Below, one piece after another: positions 27,798 through 37,897 of a DNA stretch of 47,457 bases. Under the pieces are notes generated by a model that was not told the DNA's origin, ran no database searches, and saw nothing but the letters and a program-made list of their open reading frames with translations. Every line of letters starts with the position of its first letter. Within the stretch, counting starts at the first letter, position 1. The stretch is from positions 1 through 47,457 of the forward strand of contig JAUWOP010000005.1 of assembly GCA_030612045.1 (NCBI GenBank). The letters are read 5' to 3'. Position numbers and translations under genes: made by a program. The stretch is from Chloroflexota bacterium. GTDB taxonomy: Bacteria; Chloroflexota; Dehalococcoidia; UBA2247; JAUWOP01.

Positions 27798-28934
27798 GTG
27801 GAACGAGCTTTACTTGTTGGAGTGGGCTTGAAGGGAACAAAGAACCGCTGGAGCATCGAGAGCTCCATCAACGAGTTGGTGCAATTGGCTCACACTGCTG
27901 GAGCTGAGGTGGTGGGTCAGATAATCCAGCAATTGGAAAGACCTGCTGTCGCCTACTATGTAGGGTCAGGTAAGCTCAAAGAGCTGGTAGCTCTCAGAGA
28001 CCAGCTTGAGTATGAGGTGGTCATCTTTGATGACGAACTTTCTCCCCGGCAGCAGCAAAATCTGGAAAATGCCCTTCAGGTAAAGATTGTTGACCGCACT
28101 ACCCTAATTTTGGACATCTTCGCCTGCCATGCTCATACCAAGGAGGGACAGTTACAGGTGGAGCTGGCACAGCACCAGTATCTCTTCTCCCATCTTCCAG
28201 GAAGGTGGACTCATCTGGAGAGATTGGGAGGTGGGATTGGTACCAGGGGACCTGGTGAGTCTCAGATAGAAACTGACAGACGACTGATACGCTACAGAAT
28301 TGGGCGGCTCAAGAGCCAAATCGAGGATGTACGGAAGCACCGTGCCCTCTATCGCAAGTCTCGTAAGAAGAGTGGGGTGCCAATTGTGGCATTGGTAGGC
28401 TACACTAATGCAGGGAAGAGTTCACTCCTCAATACCCTGAGCAATGCCGATGTGCTGGTAGAGGATAAGCTATTTGCCACGCTTGACCCAGTTACTCGTC
28501 GCTTAATGTTACCTGATGGGCAGCAGGTTCTGCTTACTGATACAGTAGGGTTTATTCGGAAGCTTCCTACTATAGTAGTGGCTGCCTTCAGAGCTACCCT
28601 GGAAGAACTCTCTGAGGCAAGTCTCCTGATTCATGTAGTGGATATTTCCCATAGAGAGGCTGCAGAGCAATATCAAGCGGTAGAAGACATATTGAATGAA
28701 CTTAATCTCGCTAATAAGCCACAGATTACTGTGCTAAATAAGGCTGACCTGCTGTTAGAAAAAGAGGAATTTGAAGACCACTCCTACCTGGAGCGGATTC
28801 TTGCACAATCCGGGTTTGGAGGACAAAATAGGCAGGGTATGGTAATACTTTCAGCACTAAAAGGGTGGGGATTAGAATCCCTGCTCCACGAAGTCATGAA
28901 GCAGCTATCATCGGATGATATCCTGGCAGTTTAA
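27798..28934 (+). CDS. hflX: GTPase HflX
   Basis: GRWTHLERLGGGIGTRGPGESQIETDRR, VALVGYTNAGKSSLLN, DTVGFIRKLP; frame open further upstream to about 27723. Confidence 0.94.
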   Translation: MERALLVGVGLKGTKNRWSIESSINELVQLAHTAGAEVVGQIIQQLERPAVAYYVGSGKLKELVALRDQLEYEVVIFDDELSPRQQQNLENALQVKIVDRTTLILDIFACHAHTKEGQLQVELAQHQYLFSHLPGRWTHLERLGGGIGTRGPGESQIETDRRLIRYRIGRLKSQIEDVRKHRALYRKSRKKSGVPIVALVGYTNAGKSSLLNTLSNADVLVEDKLFATLDPVTRRLMLPDGQQVLLTDTVGFIRKLPTIVVAAFRATLEELSEASLLIHVVDISHREAAEQYQAVEDILNELNLANKPQITVLNKADLLLEKEEFEDHSYLERILAQSGFGGQNRQGMVILSALKGWGLESLLHEVMKQLSSDDILAV

Positions 28935-28970
28935 GAAGTATAAATATTACGAAACAGGAGGAATATAGTT

Positions 28971-29846
28971 ATGCCCCAAGTGAGAATCGTTACTGATAGT
29001 AGTAGTTGCTTACCTGAAGATGTGTTGCAACAGAACGATATTCATTTTACCCCGCTGAATTTGGTCTTTGGTGATACAATCTATCGTGACCAGAAGGAAA
29101 TTAATACTGTGGAGTTCTGGAAGCTCTTCCATCAGGCAAGCGCAAGTGGGACAAAAGATAAGCTTCCCACTACCACTGCTGCTTCTGTCGGGGACTTTCG
29201 AGATATTTTCACTGACCTGAGCAAGACTACCGACAGCATAGTGTGTATTACTATCTCTTCAGGGCTGAGTGCTACATACGATTCAGCACTGCAGGCAAAA
29301 GAGCTAGCGCGGGATGAGCTACCAGGAGTGAATATTGAGATAGTAGATTCCCTCACTACTGGTGGGGCTCTGGGACTAATAGTACTTCGGGCGGCTCGAG
29401 CGGCAGCAGAGGGAAAGAGCCTGGAGGAGGTTACTACAGTAGCTAAGGAAATGGTCTTCCGGAGCCACTTTGTCGCTATGGTGGATACTCTCTACTATCT
29501 ATCTAGGCTAGGACGTGCTCCTAAAGTAGTTGCCTGGGCAGGGGATATATTGAAGATGAAACCCCTGATTGGAATATCCGGGGGGGAAGGGACCGTTCAG
29601 ACACGAGGAAGAGTAAGAACTGAGCCTAAAGCCATGATGCGCATGGTGGAGCTAATTGAGAAGCAGGTGGGAACTACTCCTGTGATAGCTATTGTTCATC
29701 ACACTTTGGATGTTGAAAAGGGAGAGAGGCTCAAGGGGATGTTCTGTTCCCGTGTTGACTGCCGTGAGGTTTACCTTACCGAGTTCACTCCTGTGATGTG
29801 TACCCATACCGGGCCTTTAATGGGTATATCATTCCAGACATTGTAG
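28971..29846 (+). CDS. DegV family (fatty acid-binding) protein
   Basis: VRIVTDSSSCLPEDVLQQNDIHFTPLNLVFGDTIYRD...ISSGLSATYDSA. Confidence 0.93.
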   Translation: MPQVRIVTDSSSCLPEDVLQQNDIHFTPLNLVFGDTIYRDQKEINTVEFWKLFHQASASGTKDKLPTTTAASVGDFRDIFTDLSKTTDSIVCITISSGLSATYDSALQAKELARDELPGVNIEIVDSLTTGGALGLIVLRAARAAAEGKSLEEVTTVAKEMVFRSHFVAMVDTLYYLSRLGRAPKVVAWAGDILKMKPLIGISGGEGTVQTRGRVRTEPKAMMRMVELIEKQVGTTPVIAIVHHTLDVEKGERLKGMFCSRVDCREVYLTEFTPVMCTHTGPLMGISFQTL

Positions 29847-29870
29847 AGAATATCCGGGGAGGAGATTAGT

Positions 29871-31064
29871 ATGGCTAAAGCGTTGGATGGTCTTAAGGTA
29901 TTAGATTTTACCAGAATGTATGCTGGTCCCTTTTGTACGATGTTGCTGGGTGAGTTAGGTGCTGAGGTTATCAAGGTTGAAATACCCGTTGGTGGAGATG
30001 CAGTAAGGACTACGCCTCCCCTCACAGAGGGAGGGGAAAGCCATATTTTTACTATATTAAATCGTGGCAAGAAAAGTATCACACTAAATCTAGGCTCTGA
30101 AAAGGGGTGCGAACTTGCTAGAGAGTTAGCCAAATGGGCAGATGTTGTGGTAGAGAACTTTACTCCTGGGGTAATGGATAGGCTTGGCTTGGGCTATGAG
30201 GAACTCAGGAAGGTTAACCCTCGGTTGATATTCGCTTCAATATCTGGATTTGGACACACAGGTCCCCGCAGCTCACAACCGGCATTCGACTTAGTTGCCC
30301 AGGCTATGGGAGGGTTAACAAGCGTTACTGGCTTTCCTCATGACCCTCCAACTAAGGCAGGACCAGCAATAGCAGACTTTAGCGGGGCTCTATACACCGT
30401 AATTTCTATTCTGGCTGCTTTACAATATAGATGGAAGACAGGCGAAGGGCAGATGGTCGATATTTCCTTGCAGGATTGCATATGGGCTCTTACTGCAATA
30501 GAACATCTTCCCTTCTATCTCTTGACAGGCAGAGCACCCCAGAGGCATGGTAATAGCCCTCCTGCACAGACTCCTTTTGGTATTTACCCAGCTAAGAATG
30601 GATATGTAGTAGTTGCCGTGGTTACAATTGGTCAGTGGGAAGGTTTTTTGAGAGTTGTTGGGAGAGAGGATTTAATTGGGGATGAGAGGTATTTTACTCA
30701 GGCACAGCGACTTAATTACAGGGATGAAATGGAGGCATTAGTAGAAGAGTGGACAAGAAAAAGAAGCGTAGAGGAGATATTGAATGAACTGGGTAATGCC
30801 TCTGTACCGTGTTCACCAGTTCCTGCCTTTGATGAAGTAGCTAATGACCCTCAGCTTGCATATCGGGGAATGACAACTGATGTTGAACAACTTATTTCGG
30901 GTAAGGTCAAAGTGCCGGGCTCCATTTTTAAGCTCTCCGAGACACCTGGGGATGCAAAGTCTCCCGCCCCCTTCTTGGGTCAGCATAATTACGAGGTATA
31001 CTCCAACCTGTTAGGGTATAGTGAACAGGAGATAGGAGAATTTGCTGATGCTGGGATAGTCTAG
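29871..31064 (+). CDS. CaiB/BaiF family CoA-transferase
   Basis: ALDGLKVLDFTRMYAGPFCTMLLGELGAEVIKVE...NRGKKSITLNL...ISGFGHTGP. Confidence 0.94.
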   Translation: MAKALDGLKVLDFTRMYAGPFCTMLLGELGAEVIKVEIPVGGDAVRTTPPLTEGGESHIFTILNRGKKSITLNLGSEKGCELARELAKWADVVVENFTPGVMDRLGLGYEELRKVNPRLIFASISGFGHTGPRSSQPAFDLVAQAMGGLTSVTGFPHDPPTKAGPAIADFSGALYTVISILAALQYRWKTGEGQMVDISLQDCIWALTAIEHLPFYLLTGRAPQRHGNSPPAQTPFGIYPAKNGYVVVAVVTIGQWEGFLRVVGREDLIGDERYFTQAQRLNYRDEMEALVEEWTRKRSVEEILNELGNASVPCSPVPAFDEVANDPQLAYRGMTTDVEQLISGKVKVPGSIFKLSETPGDAKSPAPFLGQHNYEVYSNLLGYSEQEIGEFADAGIV

Positions 31065-32479
31065 AGAGTTCCTGTCCCTTGTCTGTTATGTATATAGTTT
31101 GCGTAGCGGCATACTGCGCCTAGAGCGTTAATAGCTCTCTCCATGGAAGGGAAGGTGGGAATCCCGCTTTGCTCAAGGGCTCGATTTACCTCTCTAACGC
31201 GGTCATCCCTTCCTACCGTCCAGGCAGTCATTGGTTTCCCTTCTTGTCTCACGAATCTACCCATTATCTCATAGCCTGAAACCACAAGTACGGAGCCCGA
31301 CGCTGTTTCATTCAAGGCAGGAATCATCATTGCCAGGGCATCCACATTAGGGTCGGAGGCAACTGCCTTGACAGCCCTCTGGTATGCCTCACTCATTCCG
31401 CATACAGGTGCTGCTGCACCCAAATCTACGGGATTTGATATCCTTACCCATGGAGGATTAATCTCCTTAATGGGGTACAGGGTTTCCTCTGCAAGGTTAC
31501 TCACCTTCAGCCCACAGGATTGGCAGGCATCTACCCCCCATACTCCAGCACCTCCACTTGCGCTAATTACCCCTACTCTATCTCCTTGTGGAAGAGGGAG
31601 GAAGGCGAAGGCTTTAGCAAAATCAATAAGTTCTTCAAGGTCTTTAACTCTGATTATTCCTGCTTGTTTGAGAGCAGCATCACATATTACTTCATCTCCA
31701 GCTAGTGAGCCAGTATGGGATGCCGCTGCTTTAGCCCCTGCCTCGCTTCTCCCTGTTTTTAACATAAGGATTGGTTTATGCTGGGAGACTTTCCTGGCAA
31801 TCTCGATAAGCCTCCTGCCATTCTTAATTTCTTCAGTATGGATAGCAATGACCTTAGTATCAGAGTCCTCATCCAGGTATTCTATAACCTCAACATCACT
31901 AACATCTGCCTTATTTCCCAGGTCTATGGACTTACTCACCCCGATGTTACATGCGGAGGATATCCATTCCAGGATGACAGCACAGGTTTGCCCTGTTTGT
32001 GCTACTAAAGACACTGTGCCTTTCTTTATTGTGGGGAAGGGAACAAACGAGACGATAAGATTTCGGGATGGATTAATGGGACCGATTACATTGGGACCCA
32101 TAATTCTTATCCCTAAGTGCCTTGCCTTAGCTACCAGATTCTCCTCCAGGATTTTGCCCTCTTCCCCCGCTTCAGAGAACCCACCGGACATGATTATCAG
32201 TCCCTTGATTCCTTTAGCAGCACAGTTCTCCACTACCTTTGTAGTCTCTTCAGATGCAACCAGCGAAACTCCCAGGTCTACTCTGCCCGGGATATCCCGG
32301 ACAGTTGGATAGGCTTTCCATCCCAGGATTTCATTTGCAGTGGGATTTACGGGGTAGATTGTTCCCTCGAATCCCCCCTGTATTAGATTGTCCACTACAG
32401 CATAACCTGGACGGTCACTCTTCTGGGAGGCTCCTATCACAGCGATACTTTCAGGCTCAAAGAAGCATCTCATATCCAT
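31061..32479 (-). CDS. Acyl-CoA synthetase (ADP/NDP-forming) alpha subunit
   Basis: FFEPESIAVIGASQKSDRPGYAVVDNLIQGGFEGTIYPVNP...AAASHTGSLAGDEVICDAALKQAGI. Confidence 0.92.
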   Translation of the reverse strand: MDMRCFFEPESIAVIGASQKSDRPGYAVVDNLIQGGFEGTIYPVNPTANEILGWKAYPTVRDIPGRVDLGVSLVASEETTKVVENCAAKGIKGLIIMSGGFSEAGEEGKILEENLVAKARHLGIRIMGPNVIGPINPSRNLIVSFVPFPTIKKGTVSLVAQTGQTCAVILEWISSACNIGVSKSIDLGNKADVSDVEVIEYLDEDSDTKVIAIHTEEIKNGRRLIEIARKVSQHKPILMLKTGRSEAGAKAAASHTGSLAGDEVICDAALKQAGIIRVKDLEELIDFAKAFAFLPLPQGDRVGVISASGGAGVWGVDACQSCGLKVSNLAEETLYPIKEINPPWVRISNPVDLGAAAPVCGMSEAYQRAVKAVASDPNVDALAMMIPALNETASGSVLVVSGYEIMGRFVRQEGKPMTAWTVGRDDRVREVNRALEQSGIPTFPSMERAINALGAVCRYANYIHNRQGTGTL

Positions 32480-32490
32480 CTCTTTACCCC

Positions 32491-33693
32491 TCAGATAAAA
32501 TCCTGCCTGATGCGAGCAGTTACTATCTCTATATCATTGCCGGAAGATTCCACTCGCTTCCGCATCTGCTCTACTCGGGTATACTTTCCGACATCCTTCA
32601 TATCCTCTAAGGATTGATAATGCCCTGTTCTTCTACCTAGCTGGAAGTTGAGTCTTTCTTCGGGTGAGAGTGCCAGGTAGTAATCTATTACCCCTAACAT
32701 ATTTGCCTTATCATCGGGGAGATTGCCCTCTACTTCGGGAATAAGGTTAAGAATGTGGTCACTTTTTACCTCACTGTGGCACTCCAGTGCCTCAATAAAC
32801 ATCCGTATCTCTTCTACCATCTCATCTTCAGTTAGTGGAATAAACTCCCCCCGCTGTACCTTCTCCCAGAGGGGTGTCCCATTACGTGCTGCCAAACTCC
32901 TGAGACGGATGAAATCGGGGTCTATCTGATTAAGTACCCTGGCGGTTTCCAGAGCGTGTTCTTGGGACATTACCTTGCCACCCAGACCAGGCATGACATA
33001 CTCGGAAAGAGAAATGCCTGATTCAACCACTTTCCTGCCGCCATTGATATGGTCAGCAGCAGTGACACCTTTCTGTATAGATTGCAGCACCATATCACTA
33101 CCACTCTCTAATCCAGTATGCAAACGAGATAGACCCACCTCGTGAAGCTCTCTCAGTTCCTCCAGGCTCTTCTTGGCGGCTGTTTTTGACCTCGCGTAGG
33201 AGGTTATCCTGGTAATGGAAGGGAGGGTCTGCTTCAGATGCTTTATTACCTCGATGAGCTCAGGAGTTCGCACTATCAATGTATTGGCATCCTGGAGGAA
33301 GGCAGTTTCTGCACCAAAATAGAGCCAGAGCGCCACATTCTGTACACTGGAGTTATAGTGAATCGTCTGAATTACCGCTCCAGCTACATCCCTGGTTCTA
33401 CCACCGTAGCCCATCTTCCAGGCAAGCTCCTCTATTACCTCACTGATAGCCTTCACCGTGTTGATATCCTGCTTTATCTCCTCGACCTCTCGAAGCTGGA
33501 ACTTCTGCCCCTTATATGCTGGGCAGAAGTCACATCTGTTCCAAGGACAGTTTCGTGTTACTCTAAGGAGGAGAGAATATGCCTCACTAGGTGGTCTTAT
33601 AGGACCTACCTCAAAGGAGTAGCGACTGAGCTTATCCAGTTCTGCGGATATGGTAGCATCAAGCTGCGGGTAATTCATCTCTGTTTCTCTCAC
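32491..33693 (-). CDS. Radical SAM protein
   Basis: TRNCPWNRCDFCPAYKGQKFQLR (Cx3-type cluster motif), LHTGLESGSDMVLQSIQKGVT. Confidence 0.88.
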   Translation of the reverse strand: MRETEMNYPQLDATISAELDKLSRYSFEVGPIRPPSEAYSLLLRVTRNCPWNRCDFCPAYKGQKFQLREVEEIKQDINTVKAISEVIEELAWKMGYGGRTRDVAGAVIQTIHYNSSVQNVALWLYFGAETAFLQDANTLIVRTPELIEVIKHLKQTLPSITRITSYARSKTAAKKSLEELRELHEVGLSRLHTGLESGSDMVLQSIQKGVTAADHINGGRKVVESGISLSEYVMPGLGGKVMSQEHALETARVLNQIDPDFIRLRSLAARNGTPLWEKVQRGEFIPLTEDEMVEEIRMFIEALECHSEVKSDHILNLIPEVEGNLPDDKANMLGVIDYYLALSPEERLNFQLGRRTGHYQSLEDMKDVGKYTRVEQMRKRVESSGNDIEIVTARIRQDFI

Positions 33694-33710
33694 TTTTAGT
33701 TAAACACAAC

Positions 33711-33831
33711 ATAACTACTCAGCCCCTTTTGTGTCACCCTGATCCCTTCACTATGTCATTTCGAACGTAGCGAGAAATCTTAATCGGTCGCCGAAGTGCT
33801 CTCTCAGAATGACATTAGGGTGAGTAGTTAC
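33711..33831. mobile_element. MITE-like element; termini ATAACTACTCAGCCC/GGGTGAGTAGTTAC; 8-bp TSD AACACAAC
   Basis: AACACAAC at 33703-33710 and 33832-33839. Confidence 0.8.
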
Positions 33832-34044
33832 AACACAACTTCCTTTTGCGCCTTAAGTATAGGGGGAGTGAGAGCGTAATGCAATACTTGCAAGGAGCAT
33901 AGCGATGAAGCAATCCCGGTAGAGAGTGGAGAATATTGCTTTACTCCACTCACAATAACATAAGAGCTGGTGAACAGCTGCAACTCCAGGCATCGGTTCC
34001 TCTACAAATTAGCTCAACACCTATAGTTAACAGCACAAGATTAT

Positions 34045-35340
34045 TTAGGTCTCTATCTCCTTTAGCCATTGCTGCATTAGACTCTCTTCTTCTTCCATGG
34101 TGCTTACCCTCTGGTCTAGCTTTGCCTCCAGGAGATTCCGCAGCAGATTACCCAGATGGGGACCCGCAGGTACACCCATTTGCTGCAGGTCTACCCCATT
34201 CAGGGATGTGGTGATAAAGCGCAGTTCATCCAGATATAGCTGAAGGTAGCCGCGCACTAGAGCAGATTCATGAGCGAGGGCACAGGCGCGAACTGCATGG
34301 AGGGAGTAATTTTTAAGTAGAAGGTATATCCTGCTAGGCAGGATGTCAGGATAATCCAGCTCACCAAGCCTATGTTTCAGCTCCAGCATATCCTCTATTG
34401 CTCCAGCTTTTGCGCTCGGCAGATTTAACCGAATAATAAACTCATCCCCTTCCTTCGGGGTAAAATGATAGGTTATGAGGGCAAAAGATAACACTAATGA
34501 GATGGAAGGTATCTGGGAACGAGCCTGTTTCAATCGTTCTATCATCTGGGTATTATTACTGAGGGCAGGGTATATTCTACCAAGTACTCCTAGCTCATCA
34601 GCACGGCACAACACCTTCTCAGGCTCTTTTTCCTTCAGGACCAGCTCTACTTCATGCCGTATTCTGTCACCACTCAGTGGTTTTAACATTGAGGCATCAC
34701 AGCATAGCAATTTTTTCGTATCTGGCTCAAGCTGGAAACCCAGCCTTTGTTCGTAGCGAAGGGCACGCAGGATTCGGGTAGCATCATCAACAAAGCTATT
34801 ACGATGTAGAATGCGGATGAGGTGATTCTCCAGGTCATCCCTACCATTATGGAGGTCAATCAGTTCACCAAAACTGTCTGGATTAAGTTGAATTGCCATA
34901 GTGTTGATAGTAAAATCACGCCGAGAGAGGTCCTCTTCGATAGAACTGGGACGGATATTAGGTAAAGCCCCAGGGTAAGGGTAGGTCTCAGTGCGTGCAG
35001 TGGCGATATCAAGACTCACCTCAGGGGTGCGAAGTTTAGCAGTGCCGAACCGTGGATGTACTACTGCTTTCCCGCCTGTCTTCTGCGCCAGCAGGTTTGC
35101 CAGTAAGGGAGCATCCCCTTCGACTACAATATCAATATCCAGGTTAGCCCTTCCCAAGAGTAAGTCTCTCACGGTGCCGCCTACCAGGTAAAGCTTCTCT
35201 CCCCTCTCCTGAGCTATCTCACCTGCCATCCGAATAATCTTCAATAGTGCAGTGGGTAAATGCTGCTCTAATTGTAAACCCAGGTTTTCTGTCATCATCA
35301 TATCCTGTACAATCGTTATTTTAATATCCTTCAATCTCAA
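34045..35340 (-). CDS. CCA tRNA nucleotidyltransferase / poly(A) polymerase family
   Basis: LYLVGGTVRDLLLGRANLDIDIVVEGDA, RRDFTINTMAIQLNPDSFGELIDLHNGRDDLENHLIRILH. Confidence 0.92.
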   Translation of the reverse strand: MRLKDIKITIVQDMMMTENLGLQLEQHLPTALLKIIRMAGEIAQERGEKLYLVGGTVRDLLLGRANLDIDIVVEGDAPLLANLLAQKTGGKAVVHPRFGTAKLRTPEVSLDIATARTETYPYPGALPNIRPSSIEEDLSRRDFTINTMAIQLNPDSFGELIDLHNGRDDLENHLIRILHRNSFVDDATRILRALRYEQRLGFQLEPDTKKLLCCDASMLKPLSGDRIRHEVELVLKEKEPEKVLCRADELGVLGRIYPALSNNTQMIERLKQARSQIPSISLVLSFALITYHFTPKEGDEFIIRLNLPSAKAGAIEDMLELKHRLGELDYPDILPSRIYLLLKNYSLHAVRACALAHESALVRGYLQLYLDELRFITTSLNGVDLQQMGVPAGPHLGNLLRNLLEAKLDQRVSTMEEEESLMQQWLKEIET

Positions 35341-35474
35341 TTTAATAATGTCATCACTATGCTACCACACTCAGTTTAGCAGTGCATTCTGATGCCCTAG
35401 TGAAACTTCCCTCTATGAAGTCTACAATCTTGGTGAAGTAGATGCAAGAGGCTCTATGACAATTAGGATGAGGA

Positions 35475-36263
35475 TTAGTTATTGGGGTGAACCTCACCTT
35501 GTTTAATGGACTGAATAAGCTCAAAGGAATAGTCTACTCTTTCCCTCTCTCCTTCCAAGACCAGGACCACACTCCCCTGAGATGTAACCATACCACCTGC
35601 TGCCACCTGTGTGGCCATTACACCACATAGCATCTCCAGAGCCTGAATCTCTGTTACTACCTTTGAATTAATGAGTGGCATATAGCCCACAGGGTGCCCA
35701 GACATCCTGGTAAAACGGTGAATACCACATTTGGTAGAAGCATCCGCTACCGATGGGATAAGCTTCTCTAGTCCTACAGGGACGATAAGGTGAGAACCAC
35801 GAGCGGCACAGATAGGTAATGCCTGTCCTATGGTGCCACCCATCTTATTCGCAACAAGGATACCGACATCACCCTGAGTATCAACAGCATTGGCTCCCTT
35901 AAGTACTACATCATCAGCAGTAAATTCTTGCAAGGCTTCCTTAACAGTAGTTTTTGCCTGCTTCCCGTTTATCAATACTATAGGCTCCCACCTCTCTGCT
36001 TTTGGAATGGTGCTGAGTTTTCCTTTGGTGATAATCCCTGCAGCATAGTTTATCTTGGGGATTGAGATACCGAGTATTTCCTCAGCCACATAGGCATTGG
36101 TAGTTCCATTACCAATAATAATTCTTCCCTCTTTCAGCGCCCGCTGCACCTCTGGTAATATAGCTACTGCCTTAGCAATAAGCCTCTTGGATTCGGGCGG
36201 GGTAAGCACTACAATAGCTGAAGATTCATTCTTATTCGACGGGATGGGAAACTCGTAGAACAT
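35475..36263 (-). CDS. Conserved protein of unknown function downstream of CobQ
   Basis: 262-aa ORF with LKGANAVDTQGDVGILVANKMGGTIGQALPICAARGSHLIVPVGLEKL; 55-bp overlap with the cobQ 3' end. Confidence 0.75.
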   Translation of the reverse strand: MFYEFPIPSNKNESSAIVVLTPPESKRLIAKAVAILPEVQRALKEGRIIIGNGTTNAYVAEEILGISIPKINYAAGIITKGKLSTIPKAERWEPIVLINGKQAKTTVKEALQEFTADDVVLKGANAVDTQGDVGILVANKMGGTIGQALPICAARGSHLIVPVGLEKLIPSVADASTKCGIHRFTRMSGHPVGYMPLINSKVVTEIQALEMLCGVMATQVAAGGMVTSQGSVVLVLEGERERVDYSFELIQSIKQGEVHPNN

Positions 36264-37777
36264 GAGCTTGCCTCCTTAATTTGTAGTACCTCATAAACTA
36301 ATTCCATACTGAGGCTACGGCGCACAATATCTGCCAGTTTATCGTATTGCTCCTCTCGTGATAGTATGAGCGACTGAGGTGTGGAGACTATACCCTTACG
36401 CTGCCGCAATCCATCAAGAAACTTGTGACGAAATCTATCATTGTCAAATAGTCCATGCAGATATGTGCCGAAGATATTCCCCTCTCCTGACACTGCACCA
36501 TCAAGGTGATTACAGGGAAAATCACCTCTTTGAATAATTTGGAAGGCAGATATGGTAGAATCACTAATAGTCTGCCCCATGTGGATTTCATACCCTGAAA
36601 CCTCTTCTCCTCTTAGCCCTTCAAAGAGCCCATGGTTACAAACTACCCTGGCTCTAGCCTGGTAGGTGGATTTAGTCCCCTCAAATATAGTAGTTACCTT
36701 GAGGAGTCCCAGACCCGGTATGCTGTCAACATCGGATTCAGTGTGATATGGGTCTGCTATTTTTTCTCCCAGCATTTGGAATCCACCGCAGATACCAACC
36801 AAGGGTATTCCTTCTCCCACCCGTTGGATTATAGCATCGGCAACCCCACAATTCCTGATTCGTGCCAGGTCAGCTACCGTGCTCTTGGAACCGGGAATGA
36901 TGATAACATCAGGGTTACCCAATTCATTGGCAGTCATTATATAGCGAACCCTTACTCCCGTCTCCTGCTGTAACGGTTCAAAATCAGTAGAATTAGAGAT
37001 ATGAGGTAAATAGATGACGGCAATATCAATAAGCTCAGCAGTAGTGGGTTGAATAACCTGATAGATGGAGTCCTCTTCTGGTATGAGAATGCCATGGTAA
37101 TAAGGAACTACGCCGATAACGGGACGAGAGGTTAGCTTCTCCAGGTAATCAAGCCCGGGCTGGAGAAGTGTTATATCTCCACGGAATTTGTTGATGATGA
37201 ATCCCTTGATGTGGTCTTGCTCCTTCTCATCCAGTAATACTAGAGTGCCTACCAGTGAGGCGAAGACTCCACCCCTGTCAATGTCACCCACCAGCAGTAC
37301 CGGTGCCTCTGACAGGAGAGCAATCTTCATATTGACTATCTCCCTCTCCTTGAGATTTATCTCCGCCGGGCTGCCTGCCCCTTCAATAACAACTATGTCA
37401 TAGATAGAACGGAGGCGACTCAAGGCATCCATAGCTATTTCAAGAAGTTCACGGGTATGATGATAATACTCACCGGCATGAAGTGTAAAGGCTGGTTTCC
37501 CCATTACCACAATCTGACACCTGGTATCAGCTTCAGGTTTCATCAGTATAGGATTCATGTCTACTGTTGGCTCAATACCGGCTGCTTCTGCCTGAACCAC
37601 CTGGGCCCGTCCCATCTCACCACCCTCTCGAGTCACGAAGGAATTGAGAGCCATATTCTGAGACTTAAATGGCGCTACGGAGAACCCATCCTGCCTGAAG
37701 ATACGGCACAGGGCAGCCACTAACACGCTCTTCCCTACAGAAGAACCTGTACCCTGAATCATCAATACTTTGCCCAT
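36209..37777 (-). CDS. cobQ: Cobyric acid synthase
   Basis: MIQGTGSSVGKSVLVAALCRIFRQDGFSVAPFKSQNMALNS; GICGGFQMLGEKI GATase motif. Confidence 0.95.
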   Translation of the reverse strand: MGKVLMIQGTGSSVGKSVLVAALCRIFRQDGFSVAPFKSQNMALNSFVTREGGEMGRAQVVQAEAAGIEPTVDMNPILMKPEADTRCQIVVMGKPAFTLHAGEYYHHTRELLEIAMDALSRLRSIYDIVVIEGAGSPAEINLKEREIVNMKIALLSEAPVLLVGDIDRGGVFASLVGTLVLLDEKEQDHIKGFIINKFRGDITLLQPGLDYLEKLTSRPVIGVVPYYHGILIPEEDSIYQVIQPTTAELIDIAVIYLPHISNSTDFEPLQQETGVRVRYIMTANELGNPDVIIIPGSKSTVADLARIRNCGVADAIIQRVGEGIPLVGICGGFQMLGEKIADPYHTESDVDSIPGLGLLKVTTIFEGTKSTYQARARVVCNHGLFEGLRGEEVSGYEIHMGQTISDSTISAFQIIQRGDFPCNHLDGAVSGEGNIFGTYLHGLFDNDRFRHKFLDGLRQRKGIVSTPQSLILSREEQYDKLADIVRRSLSMELVYEVLQIKEASSCSTSFPSRRIRMNLQLL

Positions 37778-37897
37778 ATACGCTTAAGTATAGCATCCCG
37801 CATTATCTCCTACAAAATCTTTACCCTGCTGGAGAGTGCTTGCCTACCAAATGGAAAGAGAATAAAATACTTACTATCTTGAAACGAGGAGGGGTAG

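Noticed and set aside
31368-32312. 314-aa plus-strand ORF
   Set aside because: Antisense to the strongly supported acyl-CoA synthetase alpha subunit; no recognisable motifs.
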